Assembly (NCBI GenBank): GCA_037969115.1
Contig: JBBKWQ010000180.1
Span: 1 to 54,132 of the forward strand
Origin: JBBKWQ01 sp037969115
GTDB taxonomy: Bacteria; Actinomycetota; Acidimicrobiia; Acidimicrobiales; Ilumatobacteraceae
Direction: 5' to 3'
Length of the DNA stretch: 54,132 bases
Position numbers and translations under genes: made by a program. Positions 1-8,935 of the stretch are shown piece by piece. The notes below the pieces were generated by a model, which searched no databases, was not told where the DNA came from, and saw only the letters and a list, made by a program, of their open reading frames with translations. Within the stretch, counting starts at the first letter, position 1. Every line of letters begins with the position of its first letter.

Positions 1-861
1 GTTCGGGTCCACGCTGAAGGACCAACTCGTGTTGCCACCATTCGAGTTCACCGAGACGTTGAAGGTGCCATTCGGCAGATGGACACGCGGCATCACGACA
101 ACGGCGTTCTCCGACTGCAGGATCGCCTGAGCCGTTCCGGTCGTGTTGCCGGGATGGAGCACACACGTCTCGATCGGACCGTTGGGGCCTGTGATGGTTG
201 CGTTCGCAGTGTTGACGCTGTTCGGCATCATGGCGATCAGTGGAAGACCGGCGGCGCCGGTCCAGTTGCAGAACTCCATCGGGTTCGGAGTTTCGATCAC
301 GAAGCGGTTGAGCGAGACGGTGCTGTTGCGGCCCGGGAACACGATTGCCTGGCTGGGTCGAGTGGCGGCACCGTTGATGCCCCGAAGCACATCGAGAGTG
401 GCGCCGGACTTCCAAGGGCTCGTCTCCGAGTTGGTGCATTTGCCAAAGCCGGACGTCGTGAGATTGTGACGCAGAATGCCGATCGCGTGGAACGGGCCGG
501 TCATCCAGAGGTTGATGTGGTCGCGTGCGGTCGCCCCGAGTCCGCTCGACACGGCGACGTTGCCGTTGTTCCCGGCCGTGTCGCCCCCGCTGGTGTATCC
601 GAGATATCCGGGCACCTCGTCGTGGGTGATGCCGTTGTACAGCATGTAACACGAGTGCGAATAACCCTGAGCCGACCAGTCGGCGTTGCTCGACACTGCG
701 GAGAGGCCGGACATCGCGCGAAACGCGTTGACCGTGGCGAGCCAGTCGTCGTCGTTTGCGGCGCTCACGGGGCTGACCGGATTCGCGGCCAATCCGCCGA
801 TGAGGGCGATCGCGGCGGTTGCCGCGGTCAGGAGCGATTTCTTGGCGGTGCTTCGACGCAT
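1..861 (-). CDS. Secreted CAP/SCP-domain protein, 3' end cut by window edge
   Basis: The minus frame is open from an ATG at 861 to the window edge, giving 287 codons with no stop. Residues 1-34 form a Sec signal peptide (basic MRRSTAKK, then an Ala/Leu core, likely cleaved after VSAA). A CAP-like region follows at about 38-160: a WLATVNAFRAMSGL helix, histidines at 69 and 125, and GPFHAIGILRHNLTTSGFG, which resembles actinobacterial CAP proteins. A beta-rich C-terminal part with many Asn and Gly continues past the edge. The biochemical role is unknown; CAP proteins are secreted and diverse. It diverges from the M1 peptidase gene. The family call is from motif memory only. Confidence 0.72.
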   Translation of the reverse strand, partial: MRRSTAKKSLLTAATAAIALIGGLAANPVSPVSAANDDDWLATVNAFRAMSGLSAVSSNADWSAQGYSHSCYMLYNGITHDEVPGYLGYTSGGDTAGNNGNVAVSSGLGATARDHINLWMTGPFHAIGILRHNLTTSGFGKCTNSETSPWKSGATLDVLRGINGAATRPSQAIVFPGRNSTVSLNRFVIETPNPMEFCNWTGAAGLPLIAMMPNSVNTANATITGPNGPIETCVLHPGNTTGTAQAILQSENAVVVMPRVHLPNGTFNVSVNSNGGNTSWSFSVDPN

Positions 862-1052
862 CTTCGACCTTCGATGTAGATGGGGGGCAGGTCCTGTATC
901 GACGCGTCGAACGCCTCCTTGAGGCGACCCTGAGACCCTTGCCGCGATCTTGAGATGATCGTGACCAGAACCCGAATCGGCGATGCCGATCGGTCTCCAC
1001 GGCACGCGCGAGCTGCGGGGCGGACTGCCGGGACACGGTCGACACGGAGAGG

Positions 1053-1058
1053 TACCGT
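1053..1058 (+). promoter_or_regulatory. Candidate leaderless -10 (TACCGT) for the M1 peptidase gene
   Basis: Ends 8 bases before the GTG start at 1066. Confidence 0.4.
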
Positions 1059-1065
1059 CGCAGCC

Positions 1066-2658
1066 GTGTTCTGGCGTCGATCCTTCAACAGAACGGTCGG
1101 CGTCGCGGCTGCAGTCGCCGTCGTGCTGGCGGCCTGCGGAATCGCCGGTCAGCCGGTCGCGACGCGATCGGATCGGGCGCAGACGGGATCGAGGGCGACG
1201 GTCGACGAGACGATCGACGAGACACCGGCGGACGCGTCGACACCCGACGTGGCACTGCCCGGGACGACAGCGTCGTCGATGCCGGACGAGGGGGACGAGC
1301 CGGATGCCGCGAACGGCCAGACCGGTGTGGTCGTGTCGCCGACGGTGGGCGATGTCCTCTTCCCGGACCTGGGGTCGAGCGGCCTCGACGTGGTGCATTA
1401 CGACGTGACGCTGGATTACGAACCGTCGAGCGGCCGGCTCGACGGCACGGTCGGGATCGATCTCGTGGTGCTGGCCGAAACCGACACCATCTGGCTCGAC
1501 GCAGTCCAACTGGGTGTGACGAGGGTTGCCGTCGACGGCGCGCAGGTGCGCTTCATCGAGGGTGGCGGGGAGCTCGAGATCGAACTCGACGACGCGGCAT
1601 CACCCGACTCCTCGCTGCACGTCGACGTGGAATACTCGACCACCGACCTCTCGATCACCGGCGCTGACGGGATGTCGTTGGGGTGGTCGACGAGTGGAAC
1701 GGGCGCGTACGTCCTCAACGAACCCGACGGGCTTCGATCGTGGATGCCGGCGAACGATCACCCATCGGACAAGGCAACGTTCACGTTCCGCGTCACCGTG
1801 CCGACCGAGCTGGTAGCCGTCGCAAACGGTGAACTCGTCGATCGTGGCACGACTCCGGATGGGGCGTTCTTCACGTGGGAGCAGTCGGAGCCGATGGCGA
1901 CCTACCTCGTCGGCGTGCTCATCGGTGAGTACGACCTCGTCGACGGCGGGAACCATGCCGGTGTCGTCCTCGATCACGTCGTGCTGTCGTCGCAACGTCG
2001 CTCGCTCGACGCGTATCTCGACGTCACCAACGATCAACTCGACTTCTTCGTCGATCACTTCGGTCCGTATCCGTTCGAACGGTACGGCCTGGCGATTGCG
2101 CCGTCGCCGCCCGGCCTGGCGATGGAGATCCAGGGGAGGTCGTTGTTCAGTGACGTCGATCTGGACGGTTCGCTCGGCTACCTCCAGCATCTGCTGCTCG
2201 CACACGAGTTGGCGCATCAGTGGTTCGGCGACTCGGTGAGTCCGAGTCGTTGGAGCGACATCTGGCTCAACGAGGGCTTTGCCACGTACGGGGAATGGCT
2301 GTGGCTCGACGAAGCCGGATTGCAGGACCTCGACGGTGCCGCGGCCGCTGGTCTGGTCGCTGCTCAGCAATTCGATCGGGCGGTGGCGTCACCGCCGGCC
2401 GACGAGTTGTTCAGCCCGATCAGCTACGTCGGCGGCGCCGTGGTGCTGCACGCGCTGCGCCGACACGTGGGCGACGACGTGTTCTTCGAGACCCTCCGAC
2501 GCTGGGCGCTCGACCACGAGGATGCGTCGCGGACGTCCGAAGACTTCGTGGCTCACGCGTCAGCCGTCGCGCAGACCGACCTCGGCGACCTGTTCGACAG
2601 CTGGCTCTACGCCGACGACGTGCCGAACCGATATCCGAGCTGTCCACTCCTGCCCTAA
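1066..2658 (+). CDS. M1-family zinc metallopeptidase, lipoprotein
   Basis: A 530-residue aminopeptidase N-like (gluzincin) enzyme. I chose GTG at 1066 because it begins a lipoprotein signal (basic FWRRSFNRT, hydrophobic core, LAAC with Cys24), and a TANNNT hexamer ends 8 bases upstream; the upstream ATG at 955 would add 37 unlikely residues. A Thr/Asp/Ala-rich linker at about 30-100 leads to the catalytic domain. Zinc site HELAHQWF at 380-387 plus Glu403 (WLNEGF) has the exact HEXXH-18-E spacing. The usual GAMEN substrate loop is replaced by AMEIQ, a divergence typical of small actinobacterial M1 lipoproteins. It probably trims peptides outside the membrane. Its stop overlaps the convergent oxidoreductase gene by about 4 bases. 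Confidence 0.88.
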   Translation: MFWRRSFNRTVGVAAAVAVVLAACGIAGQPVATRSDRAQTGSRATVDETIDETPADASTPDVALPGTTASSMPDEGDEPDAANGQTGVVVSPTVGDVLFPDLGSSGLDVVHYDVTLDYEPSSGRLDGTVGIDLVVLAETDTIWLDAVQLGVTRVAVDGAQVRFIEGGGELEIELDDAASPDSSLHVDVEYSTTDLSITGADGMSLGWSTSGTGAYVLNEPDGLRSWMPANDHPSDKATFTFRVTVPTELVAVANGELVDRGTTPDGAFFTWEQSEPMATYLVGVLIGEYDLVDGGNHAGVVLDHVVLSSQRRSLDAYLDVTNDQLDFFVDHFGPYPFERYGLAIAPSPPGLAMEIQGRSLFSDVDLDGSLGYLQHLLLAHELAHQWFGDSVSPSRWSDIWLNEGFATYGEWLWLDEAGLQDLDGAAAAGLVAAQQFDRAVASPPADELFSPISYVGGAVVLHALRRHVGDDVFFETLRRWALDHEDASRTSEDFVAHASAVAQTDLGDLFDSWLYADDVPNRYPSCPLLP

Positions 2659-4100
2659 CGCCTCAGCATTGTGTTGTTGACGGTTGCCCAGAGCTTGCTG
2701 GGACGGCCGGTGCGCCGTTCGGTTCGGTCGGCGAGCGCCGCAGTGCGGCGGCCGGCATTGATGCCCAACCATCGCAGTGGCTCGGGTTCCCAGTTGGGCG
2801 AGTGGTGGGAGACCCACGGCAGACGGATCAGCGGGTCGTCGGTGCCGGCGATGAGTGCCGCCAGCGTTCGGCCAGCGAGGTTCGATGTGGCGACGCCGTC
2901 GCCGACATAGCCGCCGGCCGCACCGAGTCCGGTTTCCCGATCGAAGTTCACCGAACATGACCAGTCGCGTGGGACGCCGAGCGGGCCACCCCAGTGGTGC
3001 GTGATCGAAGTCGTCGCGAGCATGGGGAACATGTTGCGCAACGCGCTCGTCAGGTGGCCGCGAACCCTCGCATCGGTGTCGTATCGCGGATCGATCTTGG
3101 AGCCGAAGTGGTACGGGGCTCCCCGTCCACCGAAGGCAAGGCGCCCGTCCGCTGTCCGCTGGCCGTACACCAACAGGTGACGGCCGTCGTCGAAGGTTGG
3201 CCGACTGTGCAATCCGATCTCGCTCCAGACGGACTCGCTGAGCGGCTCGGTGGCGATCATCAGCGAGTACAGCGGCACGATGTCGCGCCGATGACCCGGG
3301 AGCGCCGACGTGTATCCCTCGGTGGCCCGAACGATGGCACTTGCTCGGATGGACCCGGAGTCGGTCACCAGGCGCCGCGGCGCGATGTCGGTGACCCGCG
3401 TGTGTTCGATGATTCTGACGCCACGGTCGGCGACCGATCGGGCGAGGCCGTGTGCAAGTCGGGCGGGGTGGATCGCCAGACAGTGCGGGGTGAACGACGC
3501 TCCCATGACGTGGGTGGCGTTGCACTGTTCGGCGGCCTCGGCGGCTTGGAGCCAGCGGTAATCTTCGTCGCTGAAACCGAAATGCCGGTACTCATCGAGT
3601 TCGGCCCGAACCCGCCCGACCTGATGCGATCCGCGTGCGAGCATCACGGTGCCACCGTGCGCGATTCCGGCGTCGATTCCGAGGTGACGACAGACGGCGC
3701 TCACCTCAGAAACCGTGCCGTGCATGGTCCGTTGCAGTTCGATCGCAGCGTCGCGTCCATGGCGTGACGCGATCTTCGCGAGGCTCATCGGAAGCAGAGC
3801 GGAGCACCATCCGCCATTGCGGCCGCTGGCACCGAAGCCGACGGTCTGTTGCTCGATCACCGCGATCGTGAGGTCCGGGTTCTGCTCCGCGAGGTAGTGC
3901 GCCGTCCACAGACCGGTGAACCCGGCGCCGACGATCGCGACGTCGACATCGAGGTCGTTGCCCAGGTGAGGGTCACGCGATCCGTGGAAACGTTCGGTCT
4001 CCTGCAGTGTCGCGTTCCAGAGTGACGCGCCCTCGCCACCGCCTGCCTGATGGACCGTGTCGTGGGTCACGCCCAATACGATACGACTTCGATTTGTCAT
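2655..4100 (-). CDS. FAD-dependent amine/D-amino-acid-type oxidoreductase (DAO family)
   Basis: A 481-residue DadA-like flavoprotein. The dinucleotide-binding motif VAIVGAGFTGLW lies at about 55-66, followed by FGASGRNGGW, the family's covalent- or FAD-loop segment, and a C-terminal GYVGDGVATSNLAGRTLAALI FAD-closing region. Family members oxidise amines or amino acids such as gamma-glutamylputrescine, glycine and D-amino acids; the substrate here is not readable. ATG at 4100 is chosen because a strong Shine-Dalgarno (GGAGGGGG) lies about 10 bases upstream; an in-frame ATG at 4124 would sit upstream of that site. The start overlaps the divergent CPBP gene start at 4099/4102. Confidence 0.82.
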   Translation of the reverse strand: MTNRSRIVLGVTHDTVHQAGGGEGASLWNATLQETERFHGSRDPHLGNDLDVDVAIVGAGFTGLWTAHYLAEQNPDLTIAVIEQQTVGFGASGRNGGWCSALLPMSLAKIASRHGRDAAIELQRTMHGTVSEVSAVCRHLGIDAGIAHGGTVMLARGSHQVGRVRAELDEYRHFGFSDEDYRWLQAAEAAEQCNATHVMGASFTPHCLAIHPARLAHGLARSVADRGVRIIEHTRVTDIAPRRLVTDSGSIRASAIVRATEGYTSALPGHRRDIVPLYSLMIATEPLSESVWSEIGLHSRPTFDDGRHLLVYGQRTADGRLAFGGRGAPYHFGSKIDPRYDTDARVRGHLTSALRNMFPMLATTSITHHWGGPLGVPRDWSCSVNFDRETGLGAAGGYVGDGVATSNLAGRTLAALIAGTDDPLIRLPWVSHHSPNWEPEPLRWLGINAGRRTAALADRTERRTGRPSKLWATVNNTMLRR

Positions 4101-5076
4101 GATGCAGTTTCCCCCTCCGAACACCGCACCTGCCGGCTGGTATCCGAACCCGCTGGGCGCAGGAGTTCGCTATTGGGATGGACGGTCGTGGGCCGCTCCT
4201 GCCGGCGCGGAGCTTGCCCCGAGGCGGCCCGACCATGCATCGCTGCCCCTCCCTGCGGGGCTGGGTGCGCTCGCCGTGCTGCTCGCGTCGCTGCTGATCG
4301 GTCGCGTCGTCGTCGAGCAACTCGTCAGTCTCGATTGGCCGGTCGTGACGTACGTGGTCATGCTGGTCGCCATGGGCTACGGCCCCAGCGTGTTGTGGTG
4401 TCTGTACGTCAGCCGTCGCTGGGGCTCCGGGCGTCTGACGGACGATCTCGGCATCAGATTTCGTTGGTCCGACGCCGGCTGGGGCCCGCTCACCTGGCTC
4501 GCCGCCATCCTCGTTCAGGTCATGCTCGTGGCGCTGGTGCTGCTGCTCGATGTGCCCCTCAGCAGCAACGTCGACGCAACCAGCGATTTGCAGGTCGACA
4601 GGGCCTACCTGATCGCATCGGGTATCGCGGCGGTCGTCGCCGCGCCGATCGTCGAGGAGATGATCTTCCGTGGTGTCGTGATGCGCGGCTTCCTGCAGCG
4701 GATGGGACCGATACTGGCGGTGCTGCTGCAGGGCGCCTTGTTCGGCCTCGCACACATCGATCCGGCGTTCGGCTGGGGAAACCTCGGGCTCGCATTGGTG
4801 CTCTCGGGCGTCGGTGTCGCCTTCGGTGTAGCCGCCTACCTGCTCCGACGCATCGGAGTCAGCATGATCGCCCACGCCATCTTCAATGCGGTCGTGTTGA
4901 CGCTGGTGCTGCTTGGTGTCAATGATCGTGCACGCGAAGAGCTGCGATCAGGAGTCGTCGTCCGCGCGGATATCGAGTTGCAGGTTGTCGATCAGCCGTA
5001 CGTCGCCGAACCAGACCGCGACCACGATCGCGAACTCGTCGGTGCCCAGCGGCGCCTCGACCATCGGCACCAGTGA
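4099..5076 (+). CDS. CPBP-family intramembrane protease with N-terminal DUF2510 motif
   Basis: About 325 residues. The N-terminus carries a DUF2510-like motif (GWYPNP then RYWDGRSW), common in actinobacterial membrane proteins. Several membrane helices follow, with the CPBP/Abi signatures EEMIFRGVVMRGFL (Glu-Glu and Arg), a FGLAH histidine motif and a final AHAIFNAV. Such proteins are glutamate intramembrane proteases or immunity-type proteins; the substrate is unknown. The start is MMQFPPP, either ATG 4099 or ATG 4102; no clear Shine-Dalgarno is visible. The expected end is near residue 275, but the frame stays open and adds about 50 polar residues antisense to panC. Confidence 0.8.
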   Translation: MMQFPPPNTAPAGWYPNPLGAGVRYWDGRSWAAPAGAELAPRRPDHASLPLPAGLGALAVLLASLLIGRVVVEQLVSLDWPVVTYVVMLVAMGYGPSVLWCLYVSRRWGSGRLTDDLGIRFRWSDAGWGPLTWLAAILVQVMLVALVLLLDVPLSSNVDATSDLQVDRAYLIASGIAAVVAAPIVEEMIFRGVVMRGFLQRMGPILAVLLQGALFGLAHIDPAFGWGNLGLALVLSGVGVAFGVAAYLLRRIGVSMIAHAIFNAVVLTLVLLGVNDRAREELRSGVVVRADIELQVVDQPYVAEPDRDHDRELVGAQRRLDHRHQ

Positions 5077-5823
5077 TCGGGCATCGACCAAATCCACGTA
5101 TTCGGTGTTCGCGAGCGGCTCGGCGGCCAGCCGGTCCTCGACGAGTTGCGTGAGGCGTTCGGGTGATCGTTCGCCGCGACGGTGTGCCTCGGCCGCGTGC
5201 ATCAGTCCTTCGTGCAGGCATGGGGCCGCGAGGCGACTGGCGGGATCGAGTCTGGCGTTGCGGCTCGACATCGCCAGGCCGTCGGGCTCGCGCACGATGG
5301 GATGCGCGAATATCTCGACACCGAGATCGAGATCGCTGGTCATCTGACGAATCACCGCGAGCTGTTGGAAGTCCTTGCGACCGAACACGGCCACATCGGG
5401 TTGGACGGCGCCGAACAGTTTCACGACCACCGTCGTGACACCACGAAAATGGCCGGGTCGGGATCGGCCTTCGAGCCGCTCTGCCAGTGCACCTGGTTCG
5501 ACGGCGGTCTGGAACGCTCCGGGATACATCGTGGCGGCCGTCGGGGCGTAGACCGCGTCGACGCCGATCGATGTGCAGAGCGCGACGTCGGCGTCGATCG
5601 GCCGGGGATAGGAGTCGAAATCGGCGGGACGGTTGAACTGCAGCGGGTTCACGAAGATCGAGGTCACGGTGACGTCGGCTGCGGCTCGTGCGGATCGGAT
5701 GAGCGCGAGGTGGCCATCGTGCAGAGCGCCCATGGTCGGAACGAGCGCGATGGTACGGCCGAGGCGATGCTGCTCCTGCGACCACGCGCGCATCTCGTCG
5801 GGCTGACCGAACACAAGCGTCAT
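4948..5823 (-). CDS. panC: Pantothenate synthetase
   Basis: A 291-residue enzyme, normal length for PanC, which joins pantoate and beta-alanine using ATP in pantothenate (coenzyme A) synthesis in the cytoplasm. Visible signatures: PTMGALHDGH (HIGH-like ATP site) near residue 30, NPLQF, GRKDFQQ (usually GEKD or GQKD), and MSSRN (KMSKS-like loop). The C-terminal VRLIDNLQLD is also family-typical, so the 3' end is real. The ATG at 5823 has TAGGTT ending 10 bases upstream and no Shine-Dalgarno. No other pantothenate genes are adjacent. The last 129 bases overlap the CPBP gene tail to tail. Confidence 0.95.
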   Translation of the reverse strand: MTLVFGQPDEMRAWSQEQHRLGRTIALVPTMGALHDGHLALIRSARAAADVTVTSIFVNPLQFNRPADFDSYPRPIDADVALCTSIGVDAVYAPTAATMYPGAFQTAVEPGALAERLEGRSRPGHFRGVTTVVVKLFGAVQPDVAVFGRKDFQQLAVIRQMTSDLDLGVEIFAHPIVREPDGLAMSSRNARLDPASRLAAPCLHEGLMHAAEAHRRGERSPERLTQLVEDRLAAEPLANTEYVDLVDARSLVPMVEAPLGTDEFAIVVAVWFGDVRLIDNLQLDIRADDDS

Positions 5824-5832
5824 CGAGCGGAG

Positions 5833-5838
5833 AACCTA
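5833..5838 (-). promoter_or_regulatory. Candidate leaderless -10 (TAGGTT) for panC
   Basis: Ends 10 bases before the ATG at 5823. Confidence 0.4.
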
Positions 5839-5872
5839 CTCGTCGCCCGGCGCTGCGCCCCATCCCCGCCGG

Positions 5873-5878
5873 TAGCGT
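5873..5878 (+). promoter_or_regulatory. Candidate leaderless -10 (TAGCGT) for the acyltransferase gene
   Basis: Ends 9 bases before the ATG at 5887. Confidence 0.4.
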
Positions 5879-5886
5879 CCGGGCAG

Positions 5887-6531
5887 ATGTATCGCACTCG
5901 GCCTCCCGACAGTGTCGCCCAGCGGATCAAGTCCGGTGTGAAGCGCGCTCTCGGCGAGGCTGTGCACCTGACGTGGGAGGCAGCGGTCGAGTTGGGCGCG
6001 ATCGGTCCGGATTCTCGCCGCGGCAAGCGATTCGGTGCGTTCGGTGCCGACAGCGTGATCTGCTTTCCGGCCAACACCATCATGAACGAACACTTCATCA
6101 CCATCGGTGCTCGTACCATGATCGGTCCGGACGTGTCATTGTCGGCGGGCATGGTGCCGGGGCAGCGATGTGTCACGAATCCGGTGGTGGAGATCGGCGA
6201 TCGATGCCTCATCGGCCGCGGCAGCGGCATCGTCGGCCACCTCCACATCGAGATCGGTGACGACGTGTGGACGGGGCACCACGTCTACATCACCGATCAG
6301 AATCACGCCTATGACGATCCGACGCGACCGATCTCACACCAGGTCATGCCCGAGCGGGAGGTACGCGTCGGAGCCGGATCGTGGATCGGCCACGGCAGCG
6401 TGGTGCTCCCGGGTGCCACCATCGGCGAACACGTCGTGATCGGAGCGAACAGCGTCGTGAGCGGTGACATACCGGCGTTCAGCGTCGCCGTCGGTGCGCC
6501 GGCGCGTGTCATTGCGACGATCGACGGCTGA
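5887..6531 (+). CDS. Hexapeptide-repeat (left-handed beta-helix) acyltransferase
   Basis: A 214-residue protein with many hexapeptide turns (for example VSLSAG, CLIGRGSGI, VWTGHH, SWIGHGSVVLPGATIGEHVVIGANS), ending in the typical PAFSVAVGAPARVI of the LbH acyltransferase family (WbbJ/maltose acetyltransferase-like). A histidine in the ITDQNHAYDDP segment is the probable catalytic base. The acceptor is probably a sugar or cell-envelope group; this is not determinable. ATG at 5887 is chosen because the first 60 residues read as a normal N-terminal helix and TAGCGT ends 9 bases upstream. The longer open frame back to 5182 lies antisense to panC and is not used. Confidence 0.85.
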   Translation: MYRTRPPDSVAQRIKSGVKRALGEAVHLTWEAAVELGAIGPDSRRGKRFGAFGADSVICFPANTIMNEHFITIGARTMIGPDVSLSAGMVPGQRCVTNPVVEIGDRCLIGRGSGIVGHLHIEIGDDVWTGHHVYITDQNHAYDDPTRPISHQVMPEREVRVGAGSWIGHGSVVLPGATIGEHVVIGANSVVSGDIPAFSVAVGAPARVIATIDG

Positions 6532-6541
6532 GGAGCGCCCT

Positions 6542-7111
6542 CTACAGCGACAGGTCGCGAGGCGGCGCGCAGGAATCCATTTCGTTGTCGCCGGCGAACG
6601 TTTCCAGCCGTTCGCTCACGGGAACGTCGACATCGGCTTCGTAGAACGGAAGATTCTGGCCGGTTTCGCGGAGTTTGGCGGCGTGGTCGCGGCGGTTCTG
6701 GATGTAGATCCGATACTCGGTCTCCCAGTCGGGCACGATGTCGATGCCCTTCGCATCGGTCGGCGCGACTGCAACCACATCGTCGAGCATCGCCTCGACG
6801 ATGTCGGTCGAGCGGTCCACGATGTCGGCGTGCTCGCGCACCATGTCGGGATTCTCCGAATCGATGACGCGTAAGTCGGACAACTTGCCGCGCTCGAGGT
6901 TGGCCTGCTGACAGATGCGTTCGCTTCGCGCCGCCCAGGCGCGGTCGTCGATCTTGTTCACGGCTTCCTTGGACGCGAAGAACAGCGCCCAGGTCCAGAA
7001 CACGGCCATGACCACGACAGCGAGCGTCACGGCGACGCGACCGACTCGGCTACCGACGGAACGGGTGCCCTCGGGTCGGGCGGGCGCTTCATAGGTGTCG
7101 ACGGAACTCAT
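6542..7111 (-). CDS. Hypothetical protein with one membrane helix and a large extracytoplasmic domain
   Basis: 189 residues of unknown family. A short basic N-terminus is followed by one hydrophobic segment at about 26-48 (VAVTLAVVVMAVFWTWALFF), then a hydrophilic, acidic domain with two cysteines (ERICQQANLERGKL and a C-terminal MDSCAPP), which could form a disulfide outside the membrane. The pattern ICxxAN...L..L resembles uncharacterised actinobacterial secreted proteins. The ATG at 7111 has TAACGT ending 9 bases upstream and no Shine-Dalgarno. It diverges from the ABC exporter genes and ends 10 bases from the acyltransferase stop. Confidence 0.7.
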   Translation of the reverse strand: MSSVDTYEAPARPEGTRSVGSRVGRVAVTLAVVVMAVFWTWALFFASKEAVNKIDDRAWAARSERICQQANLERGKLSDLRVIDSENPDMVREHADIVDRSTDIVEAMLDDVVAVAPTDAKGIDIVPDWETEYRIYIQNRRDHAAKLRETGQNLPFYEADVDVPVSERLETFAGDNEMDSCAPPRDLSL

Positions 7112-7119
7112 TGTGACTC

Positions 7120-7125
7120 ACGTTA
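7120..7125 (-). promoter_or_regulatory. Candidate leaderless -10 (TAACGT) for the 189-residue membrane protein gene
   Basis: Ends 9 bases before the ATG at 7111. Confidence 0.4.
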
Positions 7126-7168
7126 CGGGCGAGGTGGTACGGACCAAACCCTTGGTAGAACTGGAGCA

Positions 7169-8935
7169 ATGCGATCTGAGGCTTCGGCCGGCACATTTCC
7201 GCGCGCCCGGCGTGGTTACCACCTCATCTCGTCGATGGTCCGGCTGCATCCCCGTTTGATCGCGATCGCGATGGGAGGAGCCTTCATCTACGCCGTGTGC
7301 ACGGTCGGTTCGGGGATCGTGATCGAGTGGGTCGTGGACCATGTCGTGCTCCCACGATTCGAGGACGGCGAGGTGGCGCTCAGCACGCTGGCCATCGGGC
7401 TCTCGATGATCGTCGGCGTCGGCTTCGTTCGAGCGGTTGGGGTGGTGATTCGCCGCGCCTTCGCGTCACGCACGCAGTGGCGTGTCGCTCAGACCCTCAG
7501 TAGCGAAGTGGTCGACCGGCTGCTCGCGCAGCCGGCGGCGTGGCACCAACGCCGTTCCGATGGCGAGCTCATCGCCCGAGCGGGTGTCGACGCCGATGCG
7601 GCTGTCAGTGTTCTCGCACCGTTGCCGTTCGGTTTGAGCACGGTGCTCATGGTGTTCATCGCAGGAGTGTGGTTGCTGTTGACCGATGTCGTTCTGGGCG
7701 CCCTCGCGGTCGGCGTGTTCCCGCTCCTGCTGGTGACGAGCGTGCTGTACCAACGACGGGTCGACCGGCACTACGAGGAGGCGCAGCGTGAACTCGGAAC
7801 GTTCATCGCAGCGGTGAACGAGAGCTTCGACGGTGTACAGCTCGTGAAGGCCTACGGAGCCGAGGCTCGCGAGACCACGCGGCTCGCGGCGATCGCTGCG
7901 AAGGTTCGTGACGCCCGGGTTCACGCGATCCGATTGAGGGGCACGTACGAGGCTTCGATCGAGGTGATTCCGGCGATGACCAACGTCGCGATCGTCGTGC
8001 TGGGCGCCATGCGGGTCGGTTCGGGTGATGTGACCGTGGGGGAACTCTCGGGCTTCATCTTCATGTTCACCCTGCTCGTCTTCCCATTGCGAATCGTCGG
8101 GTACGTGCTGTCGGAGCTCCCTCACTCGCAGGCCGGGTGGGATCGGATTCGCGACGTGCTCGACGACCCGATCGAAGCCGACCCCCGATCGGGAATTGTG
8201 CAGATCGACCCGGCCGATCGCTCCGGTGACGCGGTTCGGCTCTCGGCGCTGTCATTCACCTATCCCGGCGACGTCGAGCAGACGATCGCCGAGATCGATC
8301 TGACGGTCGCTTCCGGAAGCGTGCTCGCGATCGTGGGGCCGACGGGGAGTGGCAAGAGCACGTTGATCGACCTGATCTCGGGCATCGTGCCGGCTACCGA
8401 CGGGCGGGTCGGACTTGCTGATCGCCGACCCGTCGTGGTTTTCGAGGAGGCGTTCCTCTTCGGCGGGACGGTACGCGACAATCTGACCGTCGGTGCCGAC
8501 TTCGACGACGCTGCGCTGTGGACCGCATTGCACCTGGCTGCCGCCGAGTCGTTCGTTCGTGACCTCCCACAAGGTCTCGACACGGTGGTCGGTGAGCGCG
8601 GCGTGTCGCTGAGCGGTGGCCAGCGCCAGCGCGTTGCGCTCGCCCGAGCCCTGCTGCGGAAGCCCAACTTGCTCCTGCTCGACGACACCACGTCCGCCCT
8701 CGATCCCACGACGGAGGCGGCGGTCTTGAACAATCTTCGGTCGGCATTCGGTGACACGACCGTGATCATGGTCGCGTCCCGGCCATCCACGATCGCGCTC
8801 GCCGACCGGGTGGCGTACATCGACGCGGGCGTGCTCGTCGCCCATGGCGAACACGCCGCCCTGGTGACGAGTCAACCCGGTTACCGAGCGCTGGTCGAGG
8901 CCTTCGAGAGTGACCGCAGCGGGGCGAGGTCATGA
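7169..8935 (+). CDS. ABC exporter subunit (TMD-NBD) with degenerate ATPase residues
   Basis: A 588-residue half-transporter. A six-helix exporter domain spans about 30-320 and an ATPase domain 345-580. Walker A is GPTGSGKST (390-398) and the signature is a perfect LSGGQ (481-485). Walker B ends LLLLDD, so the catalytic Glu is Asp506, and the switch histidine is Ser537 (VASRPST instead of the usual AHRLST). These changes mark the degenerate partner of a heterodimeric exporter. The stop overlaps the next gene's ATG by 4 bases, so the two are co-translated. The substrate is unknown (drug, lipid or peptide). Confidence 0.9.
   Translation: MRSEASAGTFPRARRGYHLISSMVRLHPRLIAIAMGGAFIYAVCTVGSGIVIEWVVDHVVLPRFEDGEVALSTLAIGLSMIVGVGFVRAVGVVIRRAFASRTQWRVAQTLSSEVVDRLLAQPAAWHQRRSDGELIARAGVDADAAVSVLAPLPFGLSTVLMVFIAGVWLLLTDVVLGALAVGVFPLLLVTSVLYQRRVDRHYEEAQRELGTFIAAVNESFDGVQLVKAYGAEARETTRLAAIAAKVRDARVHAIRLRGTYEASIEVIPAMTNVAIVVLGAMRVGSGDVTVGELSGFIFMFTLLVFPLRIVGYVLSELPHSQAGWDRIRDVLDDPIEADPRSGIVQIDPADRSGDAVRLSALSFTYPGDVEQTIAEIDLTVASGSVLAIVGPTGSGKSTLIDLISGIVPATDGRVGLADRRPVVVFEEAFLFGGTVRDNLTVGADFDDAALWTALHLAAAESFVRDLPQGLDTVVGERGVSLSGGQRQRVALARALLRKPNLLLLDDTTSALDPTTEAAVLNNLRSAFGDTTVIMVASRPSTIALADRVAYIDAGVLVAHGEHAALVTSQPGYRALVEAFESDRSGARS

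Noticed and set aside
79..879. Long plus-strand open frame opposite the CAP-domain gene
   Set aside because: Arg/His/Gly-rich shadow translation; the minus strand has a signal peptide and CAP motifs in one clean frame.
4057..4098. Upstream ATG (4057) as the CPBP start
   Set aside because: It would add residues with no DUF2510 similarity and extend further into the divergent gene; MMQFPPP is the natural start.
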